DNA of 52,283 nucleotides from CAZVYN01 sp964631125 (GCA_964631125.1 CAZVYN010000022.1:1-52283); one strand, 5' to 3'; shown: positions 28,349 to 37,971, counted from the first letter of the stretch. Made by a program: numbers and translations. The notes: a model not told the origin generated them from the letters alone.

Positions 28349-30214
28349 TCACCCCGGCGGCTGTGGGGGGGCGCCCCCGACCGCCTGGACCGCCTGGAGC
28401 GCCTGGAGCGCCGGCCGGAATCCCGGGCGAAGTCGGAGTGCCTCGCGCCAGCGAGCGATCGCTTCGTCGCGACGACCGGCGCGGGCGAGGGCGATTCCGA
28501 GGTCGCTCTGGATCCTCGGGTCCAGCGGATCGGCAGCGGCGGCTCGCAGCAGCGTCGCGAGCGCCAAGTCGTCGCGCCCGAGTCTGGCCTGCACGATTCC
28601 GAGGTTGTAGAGCGACGTGGCGCGAGGGTTCAGCTCGACGGCGCGCGTGTAGGCGTCTCTGCCTGCTTCGAGTCGACCGAGTTTGACCAGCGTCGCGCCG
28701 AGGTTATTCCAAGGCTCGGGGTCGTCCGGCGTCAGTCGTGTTGCTCGCTCATAGGCCAGCAACGCATCCGCGAGCCTTCCCGACTGCGCATAGCGAACGC
28801 CGACCTGGAACGCATCGAACGCCTCGGTCGCGCGCGCATCCGGTCCCGGCAGCAACCAGAGTCCTGCCGCCAGGATCGCCGACGCACCGATCGCCATCCC
28901 CACACGCTTGCGCCGCGGGGCGTCCGCTCGCGCACGCCACAGTCGAGCCAGCGAGTGCACTCCGAGACCCGCCAGCAGCCAGAACCCCGGCAACACCGGC
29001 AGCCGGTACCGGCCGGTCGAGAAGAACACGAGCGAGCTGGTCAATCCGATCGCGACCACGATCAGAGCCGGAACGAGGCGCTCCCGCTCGTCTCGTCCCG
29101 CGAGCCAAAGGCCGAGCAGGCTGAGCGGCGCGAGCCAACCGAAACCGACGAACGCGGCGCGCAACGGCCAATGATCACGGGCGAGCATCCCGAAATGATC
29201 GATCTGCGGCGGCTCGTCGGGACGGAAGAACAGGGCGAGTTTGGCGGCGACGTTCGTGAGCGCGCGACCCGGCGAGGTGCGCACGAAGTCGAGGGCGCGG
29301 TCTCGCCAGAGCCGGTCTGCTTGTGCGAGCGAGAGATCCCGTCCCGCCAAGATCGACGCCGAACGCCGCGCCGTCGGATCTTGTTCTAGATCGATCTCGC
29401 GCGGCGCCGCGTACCCACCGCGCGCCGTCGCGTTGTTGCCGACGTAGAGATTGAGGCCCGAGTTCAGCGTGAAGAGCTGGAGCGACCCGGTCGTCCTCGT
29501 CTGATGGATCGCCACCGGAGCGAACGCCAACGCCAGCGCGAGAGCTCCGGCCGCGATTTCGCGCGTGGGCGCCTGAGTGACGGACGGTTTCGTCGTCCGC
29601 CAGGTGAAGAGCGTCGCGCCCCACGCCGCCACCGGCAGGAGCAGGAACGTCCCGCGACTGATGGCGAGGCCGCCGCAGACCAATCCGAAGCAGACTCCGC
29701 GGAGAGTCGACCGTAGCGACGGCGGGCCCGGCCAGGTCGCGAGCGCGGCGGTGACCAGGAAGATCATCGTGTTCTCACCCAGGAGATGCGCCTCCATCGC
29801 GAGCGCCGGTCCGGAGAGCGCGGCGAGGAGGGTCGCCCACCGCGCGGGGCCCGGCCCGAGCCACCGACGCGCGGCCAGGTAGAGCAGCGCCAACGCGCCG
29901 AGTCCCAGCAGACTCTGCGCCACGTGCGCGGCGAACACCGACGGTCCGGTCAGCGCGAAGAGCCCGCCGAGCAGCGTCGGGTAGAGCGGATTGAAGTGGA
30001 ACGGCTCGGCCGGCCAGCCCTCCCCGCGCGCGAGAGCCGCGGCCTGGTCCAAGTAGTAGCGCGCATCGAGCAGCGGGACGCCGATGCGGACATCCGACGG
30101 GAGATCGACCCAGCAGGCGACGCGAAGGGCAACCGCGGCGACGATCGCCGCGACCAGCGGCCAGTCGACGACAGTCAGTTTCGGAACGCTGCGGGCGCGT
30201 GGCGATGGACGCAC
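28349..30214 (-). CDS. GT39-type membrane protein with C-terminal TPR repeats
   Basis: 621 residues from GTG 30214 (GGGAGGAG 3-6 nt upstream). The N-terminal two thirds are polytopic with the GT-C-like loop LLDARYYLDQAAALARGEGW and HFNPLYPTLLGGLFALTG. The C-terminal 150 residues hold about four TPR units (DALLAYERATRLTPDDPEPW, LGRLEAGRDAYTRAVELNP, GRDDLALATLLRAAAADP, GRRDEAIARWREALRLRP). Such glycosyltransferase-TPR fusions may act in surface glycosylation; the substrate is unknown. Confidence 0.85.
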   Translation of the reverse strand: MRPSPRARSVPKLTVVDWPLVAAIVAAVALRVACWVDLPSDVRIGVPLLDARYYLDQAAALARGEGWPAEPFHFNPLYPTLLGGLFALTGPSVFAAHVAQSLLGLGALALLYLAARRWLGPGPARWATLLAALSGPALAMEAHLLGENTMIFLVTAALATWPGPPSLRSTLRGVCFGLVCGGLAISRGTFLLLPVAAWGATLFTWRTTKPSVTQAPTREIAAGALALALAFAPVAIHQTRTTGSLQLFTLNSGLNLYVGNNATARGGYAAPREIDLEQDPTARRSASILAGRDLSLAQADRLWRDRALDFVRTSPGRALTNVAAKLALFFRPDEPPQIDHFGMLARDHWPLRAAFVGFGWLAPLSLLGLWLAGRDERERLVPALIVVAIGLTSSLVFFSTGRYRLPVLPGFWLLAGLGVHSLARLWRARADAPRRKRVGMAIGASAILAAGLWLLPGPDARATEAFDAFQVGVRYAQSGRLADALLAYERATRLTPDDPEPWNNLGATLVKLGRLEAGRDAYTRAVELNPRATSLYNLGIVQARLGRDDLALATLLRAAAADPLDPRIQSDLGIALARAGRRDEAIARWREALRLRPGFRPALQALQAVQAVGGAPPQPPG

Positions 30215-30420
30215 GAACTCCTCCCGGGCCGGGACCGTAACACTCCACGCAACTCAGCGGCAGGCGATCACGTACGAACCGGCGCGGACGCGGGCCACTT
30301 CCTCCTCTGCGCGATCCCACTCCCCCCGGAGATCGCGCGCGCGGCCCGCGTCCGTGCTACCGTCTTCCGCGCACCGTCGCGACAGCGTCCCCTCTCAGAG
30401 CCGAGCACCCAGCCGACGCT

Positions 30421-32274
30421 ATGCCCCAACGCTTCACTCCAGCTCGCCTCGAGCGGCTGATCGATCTTCTGCGCGGCGTGCGCGACCAGGCGCTGACGCT
30501 CGAGTCCTCCTTGGCCGAGGAGTTGGCTGCGGTGCGCCCTGAGCATCAGTCGAGCGCGCGCAATCTCATCCACTTCCTCGGGCTGCGTGAGCATGATCTC
30601 CGGGATCTCCGGCGGGAGCTGAGCGCGCTGGGACTTTCGGCCCTCGAGCACTCCGAGTCGCATGCGCTCGCGAGCATCGACGCCGCGTTGGCCGCGCTGC
30701 ATCGACTGGCCGAGCGGCCGATGGCGCGCGCCGCGCGGGAGATCCCTCCGGTCGACTTCTTCACCGGACCGGAGCGACTCGCGCTCCGGACCGACGAACT
30801 GCTCGGACCCGCCTCGGCGGAGCGGCCGACCCGCATCATCGTCACGATGCCGAGCGAAGCCGCGCACGACTACGCGCTCGTGCGGGATCTGATGCGCGCG
30901 GGCATGACCGTCATGCGCATCAACGGCGCGCACGACGACCGCGCCGCCTGGGAGCAGATGACCGAAAACCTGCGGCGGGCGCGCGTCGAGCTGGGCGTGT
31001 CCTGTCGGGTGCTGTTCGACCTGGCCGGGCCCAAGTTGCGCACGGGCGAGGTGACGACCGGCCCGGGAATCGTCCGCTTCTCGCCGCAACGCGATCCTCG
31101 CGGCGAGGTGCTCTGGCCCGCGCTCCTCTGGCTCACGCCGCGGGATCTCCCGGAGAGCGCGCGAGAGGAGATGGTCGTGCTGCCATTGGAGTTCGCGTTC
31201 CTGCAGAAGGTGCGAGCGGGAGATGCTCTGGAGGTCGCGGATCGACGCGGCGGCGTGCGGCGCGTGCAGGTGCTGGCGCAGGTCGGACGGTCGTTCCGCG
31301 CCGAGGCGCGGCGGACCGGATACGTGGCGGAGGGAGCGCGCGTGCGGCTGTGGCGCGAAGGCCGTCTCGTCGCGCAGACCGCGGTGGACGCGCTCCCGCC
31401 GATCGAGCAGGTCATCGTCGTGCGCGCGGGGGAGACGCTCGTCCTGACGCGAGAGGATATCCGCGGCGCGCCTGCCTTGCGCACGACCGGCGGCGCGGTC
31501 GTCGTTCCGGCGCACCTCCCGTGCACGCTGCCCGAGGTCTTCACGCAGGTCCGTCCCGGCCAACGAATCTTCTTCGACGACGGCAAGACGGCGGGTGAGA
31601 TCGCGCGCGCCGAGGTCGATCGCATCGAGATCAAGATCACGCGCACGCGGCCCCTCGGCGCCCGCCTGCGCCCCGATCTCGGAATCAACCTGCCCGACAC
31701 CGATCTCTCGCTCGCGCCGCTGACCGACAAGGACCTCAGGGATCTCGCGTTCGCCGCACGGCAAGCCGATCTCGTCGGCCTCTCCTTCGTGCGTCGGCCC
31801 GACGATGTCGCCCGACTCGGTCAGGAGCTGGCCGCGCGTCAGGCCGCGCACGTCGGCATCCTGCTCAAGATCGAGACCGCGGCCGGCTTCGAGAATCTGC
31901 CGCGCCTCCTCCTGGCCGGTCTGTGCGTCCGTTCGATCGGCGTGATGGTCGCGCGCGGCGATCTCGGCGTCGAACTCGGCTTCGAGCGGCTGGCCGAGGT
32001 GCAGGACGAGATCCTCTCGTTGGCCGAAGCGGCGCACGTGCCGGTCGTCTGGGCGACGCAGGTGCTCGAGTCGCTCGCCAAGAAGGGGCGCCCCTCCCGC
32101 GCGGAGGTGACCGACGCCGCGACGAGCGCGCGCGCCGAGGCGGTCTTGCTGAACAAGGGGCCGCACATCGTCGAAGCGGTCGGCTTCCTCGACAACGTGC
32201 TACGGCGGACGCGGCTGCAGCAAGAGAAGAAGCGATCGACGTTGCGGCGCTTGGCTGTGTCCGAAGTGCGTTAG
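30421..32274 (+). CDS. Atypical pyruvate kinase-like protein with N-terminal extension
   Basis: 617 residues. The first ~135 residues are a helical extension not present in ordinary pyruvate kinase. The barrel is recognisable from RIIVTMPSEAAHDYALVRDL, MRINGAHDD (compare RINFSHG), DLAGPKLRTGEV, LLKIETAAGFENL (catalytic Lys and metal-binding Glu), MVARGDLGVELGFERLAEVQ and WATQVLESLAKKGRPSRAEV. The C-terminal allosteric domain is missing. Key metal and phosphate residues seem retained, but the changed TMPSEA and NGAHDD motifs leave true pyruvate kinase activity uncertain. Confidence 0.85.
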   Translation: MPQRFTPARLERLIDLLRGVRDQALTLESSLAEELAAVRPEHQSSARNLIHFLGLREHDLRDLRRELSALGLSALEHSESHALASIDAALAALHRLAERPMARAAREIPPVDFFTGPERLALRTDELLGPASAERPTRIIVTMPSEAAHDYALVRDLMRAGMTVMRINGAHDDRAAWEQMTENLRRARVELGVSCRVLFDLAGPKLRTGEVTTGPGIVRFSPQRDPRGEVLWPALLWLTPRDLPESAREEMVVLPLEFAFLQKVRAGDALEVADRRGGVRRVQVLAQVGRSFRAEARRTGYVAEGARVRLWREGRLVAQTAVDALPPIEQVIVVRAGETLVLTREDIRGAPALRTTGGAVVVPAHLPCTLPEVFTQVRPGQRIFFDDGKTAGEIARAEVDRIEIKITRTRPLGARLRPDLGINLPDTDLSLAPLTDKDLRDLAFAARQADLVGLSFVRRPDDVARLGQELAARQAAHVGILLKIETAAGFENLPRLLLAGLCVRSIGVMVARGDLGVELGFERLAEVQDEILSLAEAAHVPVVWATQVLESLAKKGRPSRAEVTDAATSARAEAVLLNKGPHIVEAVGFLDNVLRRTRLQQEKKRSTLRRLAVSEVR

Positions 32275-32277
32275 ACC

Positions 32278-32811
32278 TCAGCCCAGGTCGAGCCGCAGGA
32301 CGCCGCCGTCGTAGACCGCTCTCGTTCCCACCCGTCGCAAGAACGGCGGGACGACGTGCGGGGCGCGGGTCTCGGCGTCGAGGAGATGCAGCACCGCGGT
32401 TCCGCGCAGCGTCAGCGCATCCGAGAGAAGCTGGCGATGACACCCCGCCGGATTCGCCTCGGCGCACATGGCCGCGGTCGGCGCGAGTGTCGCCCACTCC
32501 TGCAGCTCGAGCAGTGCGCCGAGGAACTCGGCGCATTCCATGTGATCGGCATATCCACGGAAGGCGTCTTCGGACAGCGCGACGTGCGGCGAGTCGGGGC
32601 GCGGGGTGCGCATGCCGCCGAGCGCTTCGAAGTGGCGATAGGCGATGCCCTCATCCTCGAGCGCGAGCGAGAGGGCGGTGCGATCGAAGTGAGGGTGGCG
32701 GCGGCTGGCGGGATAGCGGCGGATGTCGGCGAGTTGGGAGATGGAGTGGGCGCGGAGGAGGGCGAGGAAGGACTCGAAGGGGTGGGTGGAGTGGCCGCAG
32801 GTGGAGATCAT
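32278..32811 (-). CDS. DUF488 family protein
   Basis: 177 residues. ATG 32811 overlaps the glgB stop by 4 bp (ATGA), so it is coupled to glgB. Family signature: TCGHSTHPFESFLALLRAH, LADIRRYPASRRHPHFDR, YRHFEALGGMRTPRP, and the conserved MCAEANPAGCHRQLLSDAL with Cys-Glu and Cys-His-Arg. Function unknown; often annotated as uncharacterised conserved protein YeaO/DUF488-like. Confidence 0.9.
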   Translation of the reverse strand: MISTCGHSTHPFESFLALLRAHSISQLADIRRYPASRRHPHFDRTALSLALEDEGIAYRHFEALGGMRTPRPDSPHVALSEDAFRGYADHMECAEFLGALLELQEWATLAPTAAMCAEANPAGCHRQLLSDALTLRGTAVLHLLDAETRAPHVVPPFLRRVGTRAVYDGGVLRLDLG

Positions 32812-34880
32812 CTGGACTCGGCTCCAAGGTTGGTCTGGGAGGGTGATTCTGTTGGAGGAGGCGGCGGAGCTGCTCCGCCGCTACTGAAAAAGACGGCCGT
32901 CAACGCGGGGAGGTGGATCGAGAGGCTGAAGGGGCGGCCGTGCACGGAGATCTCGCGGGCCTCGCGGCCGCCTTCGTTACCGAGGCCGCTGCCGCCGTAC
33001 TCGACGGCGTTGCTGTTGAGCAGTTCGGTCCACCATCCGCCGGACGGGACCCCGACCTCGTAGTTGAACCGCGTGACCCCAGAGAAGTTGAGCGCGATGA
33101 GGATGGTCGGATCCGCCTCGCGGCCGAGGCGGAGCAACGTGAGCGCGTTCTGCTCGGGGTCGTTGCAGTCGACCCACTCGAAGCCGGCGTGCGACTCGTC
33201 GCGCACGTGCATCGCCGGCTCCGTCGTGTAGAGACGATTGAGGTCGGCCAGCCATCGCCGTACGCCGGCGTGCGCCGGCTGTTGCAGGAGCTCCCAATCG
33301 AGCTGGCTGTCGTGGTTCCACTCCCGGCGCTGACCGAACTCACACCCCATGAAGAGCATCTTTCGTCCGGGCTGCGCGATCTGATACGCGAACAAGAGTC
33401 GCAGGTTGGCGAACTTCTCGCTGTCGTCGCCCGGCATTTTCTCCAGGAGCGAGTACTTCCCGTGGACGGTCTCGTCGTGCGACAGCGCGAGCACGAACTT
33501 CTCGCTCTGTGCATACATCGTGCGAAAAGTGAGCTCGTTGTGATGGAACCGGCGGTGGATCGGCCGCCGCGCCATGTAGCGCAACGTGTCGTGCATCCAA
33601 CCCATGTCCCACTTGTGGTCGAAGCCGAGTCCGCCCAGATGCACCGGCCGCGTCACCATCGGCCAGGAGGTCGACTCCTCCGCGATGTTGCGCACGTGGG
33701 GATGCCGCTCGGCGATCGCCTGGTTGAGCTGTTGGATGAAGCGGATGGCCGAGAGGTTCTCGCGCCCGCCGAACTCGTTCGGCGTCCACTCCCCTTCTTT
33801 GCGCGAGTAGTCGAGGTAGAGCATCGAGGCGACGGCGTCCACCCGGAGTCCGTCGGCGTGATACTGCTCCAGCCAGAAGAGCGCGTTCGAGATGAGGAAG
33901 CTGCGCACCTCGGGCCGGCCGTAGTTGAAGATCAGGCTCTTCCAATCGGGATGGAATCCCTTGCGCGGATCGGCGTGCTCGAAGAGGTAGGTGCCGTCAA
34001 AGAAGCCGAGGGCGTGCGGGTCGTCCGGAAAGTGCGACGGGACCCAATCGAGGATCACACCCACTCCCGCCTGGTGCAGCGTGTCGATCATGGCCATGCA
34101 ATCCTGCGGACGGCCCTGTCGACTGGTCGGCGCGAAGTAGCCGGTGATCTGATAGCCCCACGAACCGATGAACGGATGCTCCATCACCGGCATCAACTGC
34201 ACATGCGTGAAGCCGGTCTCCTTGGCGTAGTGCGCGAGTCCCGGGGCCAGCTCGCGGTAGCGCAGAGAGCGGTTCTCCTCTTGGGGGACGCGCCGCCAGG
34301 AGCCGGCATGCACCTCGTAGATCGAGAGCGGTTCACTCGCGCGGTCTCGACCGTCGCGCGCCTCGATCCAGGCGGCGTCGCGCCAGGCGTAGTCCAGGTC
34401 CCAGACGATCGAGCTGTTGTCCGGGGGTTGAGCGTGGGTGAAGGCGAAGGGGTCGGCCTTCTCGACGGTGTATCCGCGGATCATCGACACGATGCGGTAG
34501 CGGTAGTGCGCGCCGCGGGCGACGCCGGGGATGAACCCCTCCCAGATGCCGGCGCGGGGGCGAAGCGGATGCGCGGTGGGATCCCAGGCGTTCCACCCGC
34601 CGATGACATGGACCGACTTGGCGGCGGGCGCCCAGACGGCGAAGTAGACCCCAGGGACTCCGCCGACGGTCACCAGGTGCGAGCCGAGCTTCTCCCAGAG
34701 CCGGTAGTGGGTGCCTTCGTGGAAGAGGTAGAGGTCGGCCTCGGTCAGGAGGGAGAAGGTCTCGGGAGACGGGGCAGGGGGCGTTGGCGGCGTCGCTGGA
34801 GGCGTCGGTGCGGACTTCGGGGCGCCTGCCGCCGCCGAACTTCGTTCGGCGGGGAGACGCCGCGACGCATCGTCCTTCAT
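32808..34880 (-). CDS. glgB: 1,4-alpha-glucan branching enzyme
   Basis: 690 residues; AAGGAGG precedes ATG 34880. A Pro/Ala-rich linker (about 20-40) leads into the N-terminal CBM48 domain (YFAVWAPAAKSVHVIGGWNA). The GH13 barrel follows with WGYQITGYFAPTSR, nucleophile D348 in DGLRVDAVASM, acid/base E401 in NIAEESTSWP and D469 in ALSHDETVHGKYS. It moves alpha-1,4 chains to alpha-1,6 branch points in glycogen. The C-terminus carries an extra Gly/Pro-rich tail (SSGGAAPPPPPTESP). No other glycogen gene is adjacent. Confidence 0.96.
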   Translation of the reverse strand: MKDDASRRLPAERSSAAAGAPKSAPTPPATPPTPPAPSPETFSLLTEADLYLFHEGTHYRLWEKLGSHLVTVGGVPGVYFAVWAPAAKSVHVIGGWNAWDPTAHPLRPRAGIWEGFIPGVARGAHYRYRIVSMIRGYTVEKADPFAFTHAQPPDNSSIVWDLDYAWRDAAWIEARDGRDRASEPLSIYEVHAGSWRRVPQEENRSLRYRELAPGLAHYAKETGFTHVQLMPVMEHPFIGSWGYQITGYFAPTSRQGRPQDCMAMIDTLHQAGVGVILDWVPSHFPDDPHALGFFDGTYLFEHADPRKGFHPDWKSLIFNYGRPEVRSFLISNALFWLEQYHADGLRVDAVASMLYLDYSRKEGEWTPNEFGGRENLSAIRFIQQLNQAIAERHPHVRNIAEESTSWPMVTRPVHLGGLGFDHKWDMGWMHDTLRYMARRPIHRRFHHNELTFRTMYAQSEKFVLALSHDETVHGKYSLLEKMPGDDSEKFANLRLLFAYQIAQPGRKMLFMGCEFGQRREWNHDSQLDWELLQQPAHAGVRRWLADLNRLYTTEPAMHVRDESHAGFEWVDCNDPEQNALTLLRLGREADPTILIALNFSGVTRFNYEVGVPSGGWWTELLNSNAVEYGGSGLGNEGGREAREISVHGRPFSLSIHLPALTAVFFSSGGAAPPPPPTESPSQTNLGAESR

Positions 34881-35017
34881 GGCGCACCTCCTTGTCGGGC
34901 CGTCAGTTCGCTCTCCGGGCCGGTGCAGTCTAACACCCTGGGAGAGATCGGACCGAACCTGGGAGCTGGGGCGCCGTACAGTCGTCCGAGTCGAATCAGA
35001 AGCCGGGGAGCCCTCGA

Positions 35018-35581
35018 TTGCGAACGGACGAAGAACTCTTCGATCTGTGCAGGCAGCGTGACGCGCGCGCCTGGGAGCTGATCGTCGAGCGGTATCAGAG
35101 CAAGATCCTCAATCTCTCGTACCAGTTCTGCGGCAACAAAGACGAGGCGCGCGACCTGGCGCAAGACGTCTTCATCCGGCTCTACCAGACGATCGACCAC
35201 TATGAGAGCGGACGCACCTTCAAGACCTGGCTCTACAGCATGGCGCGCAACCTCTGCATCGATCACTACCGTCGTCGCAAGAAGGACCGCCGCGTGGTCG
35301 ACACGCCGGTCGATGAGTTCCGGGATCTGGAGGGAGGCGGCGAGTCCCAAGACCGCACGCTGGCCAAGCGAGAGCGGAGCGATCTGCTGCACAAGGCCCT
35401 CGATACGCTCGGAACGATCAGCCGCGAGGCGATCGTCATGAAAGATTTCCAAGACCTCTCACTGGAGGAGATCGCCCGGACCCTCGAAGTCCCGGTCGGC
35501 ACCGTGAAATCGCGTATCTCGCGCGCCCGGGTCGAACTGGGCAAGGCGATCCTCCGCTCCGAGAGAACGGTGCAGTCATGA
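35018..35581 (+). CDS. ECF-type RNA polymerase sigma factor
   Basis: 187 residues. TTG 35018 preceded by GGGGAG at 7 nt is the best start. Region 2 reads KILNLSYQFCGNKDEARDLA, QDVFIRLYQTIDHY and FKTWLYSMARNLCIDHYRRR; region 4 reads REAIVMKDFQDLSLEEIART and EVPVGTVKSRISRARVEL. Its stop overlaps the anti-sigma ATG by 4 bp, the standard sigma/anti-sigma arrangement. Target promoters unknown. Confidence 0.95.
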   Translation: MRTDEELFDLCRQRDARAWELIVERYQSKILNLSYQFCGNKDEARDLAQDVFIRLYQTIDHYESGRTFKTWLYSMARNLCIDHYRRRKKDRRVVDTPVDEFRDLEGGGESQDRTLAKRERSDLLHKALDTLGTISREAIVMKDFQDLSLEEIARTLEVPVGTVKSRISRARVELGKAILRSERTVQS

Positions 35582-36627
35582 GTCCGATGAATCCCAGTCC
35601 CATGAATCCCAGTCCCATGAATCAGCCGCCGATGAACTGCGATCTCTTCCGCCGCTCGCTCCGAGCCTACCTGCGCGGCGACATCCCCGAGCCGGCCTTC
35701 GGCGTCATGGTCGAGCACGAAGCCGAGTGCGACGAGTGCCGCCGCGTCGTGACGGAGATGACGGCCGAAGTCGACCACGTGGGAGAACTCTCTTTCGCGG
35801 CGGTGGCGGCGGCGGAGACATCGGAGTCGGATCTGCGCGGAACGGACTCCCGCGCGAGCGATCCGCAGCGACTCGACCTCGGATCGCTCCTCGGGCTCAC
35901 CACCGGCGCCGATTGCGCCTACGTCGAACAACGGCTGGGCGAGGCGCCCGAGGAGCCACTGACGAAGGATCTCCTCCGTCTCGTCGACACGCATCTCGAG
36001 GCCTGTCCTTCCTGCCGCCAACTGCGCGACGTCCTGGAAGACCTCCCGCGTTGGTACGCGACGTTGCCGGTCTTGCGGGCCGACCGCGCGTTCAAGGCCG
36101 AGGTGTTGCGACGGACGCTCGGCCCCGAGCCAGGTTTCTGGGATGTGCTCCGCGCTCTCTGGCGCCGTCCGGAAGCGGTCTGGGAGGCGGCGGTGGCTTG
36201 CGCGCTCGTCACCTTCATCCTCTTCGGGAGCGCGGTGGGACGCCGCGCGGCCGAATCCGAGCTGCCCAACCGCGCCAGCTTGCAGGGCGTCGGTTCGGCC
36301 GTCGGTTCGGCCGTCGTGCGGGGGATCGACGACGGCGCCTCGCGCGCCGGCCGCGTCGCGCGCGCGCCTTATACACTCGTGCGCGACGGCTTCGACGGAC
36401 TGCACGGGTTCTCCTCGCACGCGTCTTCTTGGATGGAACGCGTCGTCACCAACTTCCGTACCGGCGATTATGAAGAGTTGTTGAACGATCTTCGCGTCGT
36501 GCTCGAACCGATCGGACTCTATCCAGATCCAGCGGTCCGGACCGCAGATCCAGCGACCGAGACGGCGGTCGATCCGGCGCCGAGCGACGCGAAGACCGAG
36601 ACGCCGCGAGAGGATGGGACTCAGTGA
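35578..36627 (+). CDS. Anti-sigma factor, zinc-finger type, single-pass membrane
   Basis: 349 residues from ATG 35578; four further in-frame ATGs lie within a MNPSP repeat, and the last (MNCDLFRRSLRAYL) could also be used. ZAS-type zinc finger: H47-x3-C51-x2-C54 in VEHEAECDEC, with a second HLEACPSC site near residue 145. One membrane helix (AAVACALVTFILFGSAV) splits cytosolic sensor and outer part. It would hold the sigma factor at 35018 until a cell-envelope signal arrives. Confidence 0.9.
   Translation: MSPMNPSPMNPSPMNQPPMNCDLFRRSLRAYLRGDIPEPAFGVMVEHEAECDECRRVVTEMTAEVDHVGELSFAAVAAAETSESDLRGTDSRASDPQRLDLGSLLGLTTGADCAYVEQRLGEAPEEPLTKDLLRLVDTHLEACPSCRQLRDVLEDLPRWYATLPVLRADRAFKAEVLRRTLGPEPGFWDVLRALWRRPEAVWEAAVACALVTFILFGSAVGRRAAESELPNRASLQGVGSAVGSAVVRGIDDGASRAGRVARAPYTLVRDGFDGLHGFSSHASSWMERVVTNFRTGDYEELLNDLRVVLEPIGLYPDPAVRTADPATETAVDPAPSDAKTETPREDGTQ
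35587..35616. repeat. 15-bp in-frame tandem repeat in the anti-sigma gene
   Basis: ATGAATCCCAGTCCC occurs twice, encoding MNPSP twice and multiplying possible start codons. Confidence 0.9.
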
Positions 36628-36752
36628 ATACACATACTGTGAATACGCAACCGATGAGTACACAAGAAGCGAACGCGCAAGCGTTCGAGGCGCGAACCAT
36701 GAATACACAGGCCGTGACCGGATCCGTCCCCGCGGGTGTGAAAGGAGTACAG

Positions 36753-37385
36753 ATGAACGTCGACTCGCGGAAGTCCCCGTTCCTGGCCGGTTTCCTCTCG
36801 ATGTTCCCGGGCCTCGGCCAGGTCTACGTCGGCTATTACATCCACGGCTTCGTCGTGATGCTCATCTTCGCCTCGACCATCGCCGTGACGTCGACCGGCG
36901 GTGCGCCCGGACTCGAGCCGCTCCTCGGCATCTTTCTGGCGTTCTTCTGGTTCTTCAACATCATCGACGCCTCCCGCAAGGCGAGCGCCTACAACCGCTC
37001 GGCCCTGGGCGAGAGGGACACCGTCGTCCTGACCGACAGCCCCTTGGTCGGAGGCGCCATCCTCCTCGGACTCGGCATCCTCCTCACCCTGCGCGTTACC
37101 TTCGACGTCGACTTCGAGTTCTTGGAGAACATCTGGCCGCTCGGTCTCGTCCTGGGCGGCGGCTACCTCATCTGGCGCTACCGTCGCACGCAGCGCGAAC
37201 TGCAGTCGAATCGCACGAACGACACCTGGAGTGCGCCGCCACCGCCGCCGTCGATGCCGATGGCGACGCCGATGTCGTCGCCGATGTCGTCGCCGATGTC
37301 GCCCTCCGCTTCGATGCCACCATCGCCGTCCTCTTCTGCGCCCGGTACCTCCACACGCGAGATCGAGGCGCGGCCGTTCGAGTAG
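36753..37385 (+). CDS. Four-helix membrane protein of the sigma operon
   Basis: 210 residues from ATG 36753, which has AAAGGAG at 5 nt. An upstream GTG at 36624 overlaps the anti-sigma stop, but the 43 codons between are AT-rich at third positions and of low complexity (MNTHTVNTQPMSTQ), unlike the rest of the region, so they look like untranslated or decaying sequence. Helices: FLAGFLSMFPGLGQVYVGYY (a TM2/DUF5683-like start), VVMLIFASTIAV, LGIFLAFFWFFNII, and LVGGAILLGLGILL then WPLGLVLGGGYLIW. The tail has MSSP repeats. Function unknown. Confidence 0.8.
   Translation: MNVDSRKSPFLAGFLSMFPGLGQVYVGYYIHGFVVMLIFASTIAVTSTGGAPGLEPLLGIFLAFFWFFNIIDASRKASAYNRSALGERDTVVLTDSPLVGGAILLGLGILLTLRVTFDVDFEFLENIWPLGLVLGGGYLIWRYRRTQRELQSNRTNDTWSAPPPPPSMPMATPMSSPMSSPMSPSASMPPSPSSSAPGTSTREIEARPFE
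37272..37300. repeat. 12-bp in-frame tandem repeat (MSSP)
   Basis: ATGTCGTCGCCG occurs twice plus a partial third unit in the Pro/Ser-rich tail of the membrane protein. Confidence 0.9.
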
Positions 37386-37556
37386 TTGCCTGGCGGCGAC
37401 GGACAGTTCGCGACAGACATGAGCAGACACGGACGCCACGAACGAGACGAACGAGACAAACGGAGCGCGCCGGCGATCATCACGTCGGCGCGCTTCGTCT
37501 GTTCGGAGTCCGAGCTACTCCCAAACGCCTCGGGGTGGGCCATTGTCCGGCTCGGC

Positions 37557-37613
37557 GCTTGTGAAAAATGGTGCGACTATTGCCGGCAACAGTTGCACCA
37601 TTTTTCACAAGGC
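37557..37613. terminator. Conserved terminator-like palindrome, copy 3
   Basis: GCTTGTGAAAAATGGTGCGA, core TTGCCGGCAA, GTTGCACCATTTTTCACAAG. It lies 15 bp after the stop of the secreted-protein pseudogene on the minus strand. Confidence 0.87.
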
Positions 37614-37818
37614 GTCGCGATGCTGAGATCAGCGCAAGAGCACGGCGCGCGCTGCGACTCGGTCCGGACCGAGTTCGGCCTGGATGAAGTAGACCCCGGA
37701 GGCCACCAGCCCGCCCCCCGCGTCGCGTCCGTCCCAGTCCAGCTGGTGGACGCCCCCACTCCTGAACTCATCGCGCCACTCGTGGACCAATCGACCCGAC
37801 GGCGAGAAGAACCGCACC

Positions 37819-37848
37819 GGCGGGCGCCCGCCGGGCGCCCGCCGGGCG
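37819..37848. repeat. 11-bp tandem duplication that breaks the secreted-protein gene
   Basis: The unit GCCGGGCGCCC (first copy GGCGGGCGCCC) is repeated almost three times. Removing one 11-mer joins DVPTPGGRP directly to PVRFFSPSGRLVHEW in frame. Confidence 0.92.
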
Positions 37849-37940
37849 TCGGCACGTCGAGCCGGAACCGCACTGCGCCACGGCCGGGTGACGACAGCGA
37901 GGTGAGTTGGAATCGCCTCGGAACCGGCCCGCTTCCCACG

Positions 37941-37971
37941 CCATCGCCATCGCCATCGCCCTCGCCATCGC
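37941..37971. repeat. 6-bp in-frame repeat (GDGDGD)
   Basis: CCATCG-type hexamers encode GDGEGDGDGDGVG on the minus strand within the secreted-protein pseudogene. Confidence 0.8.
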
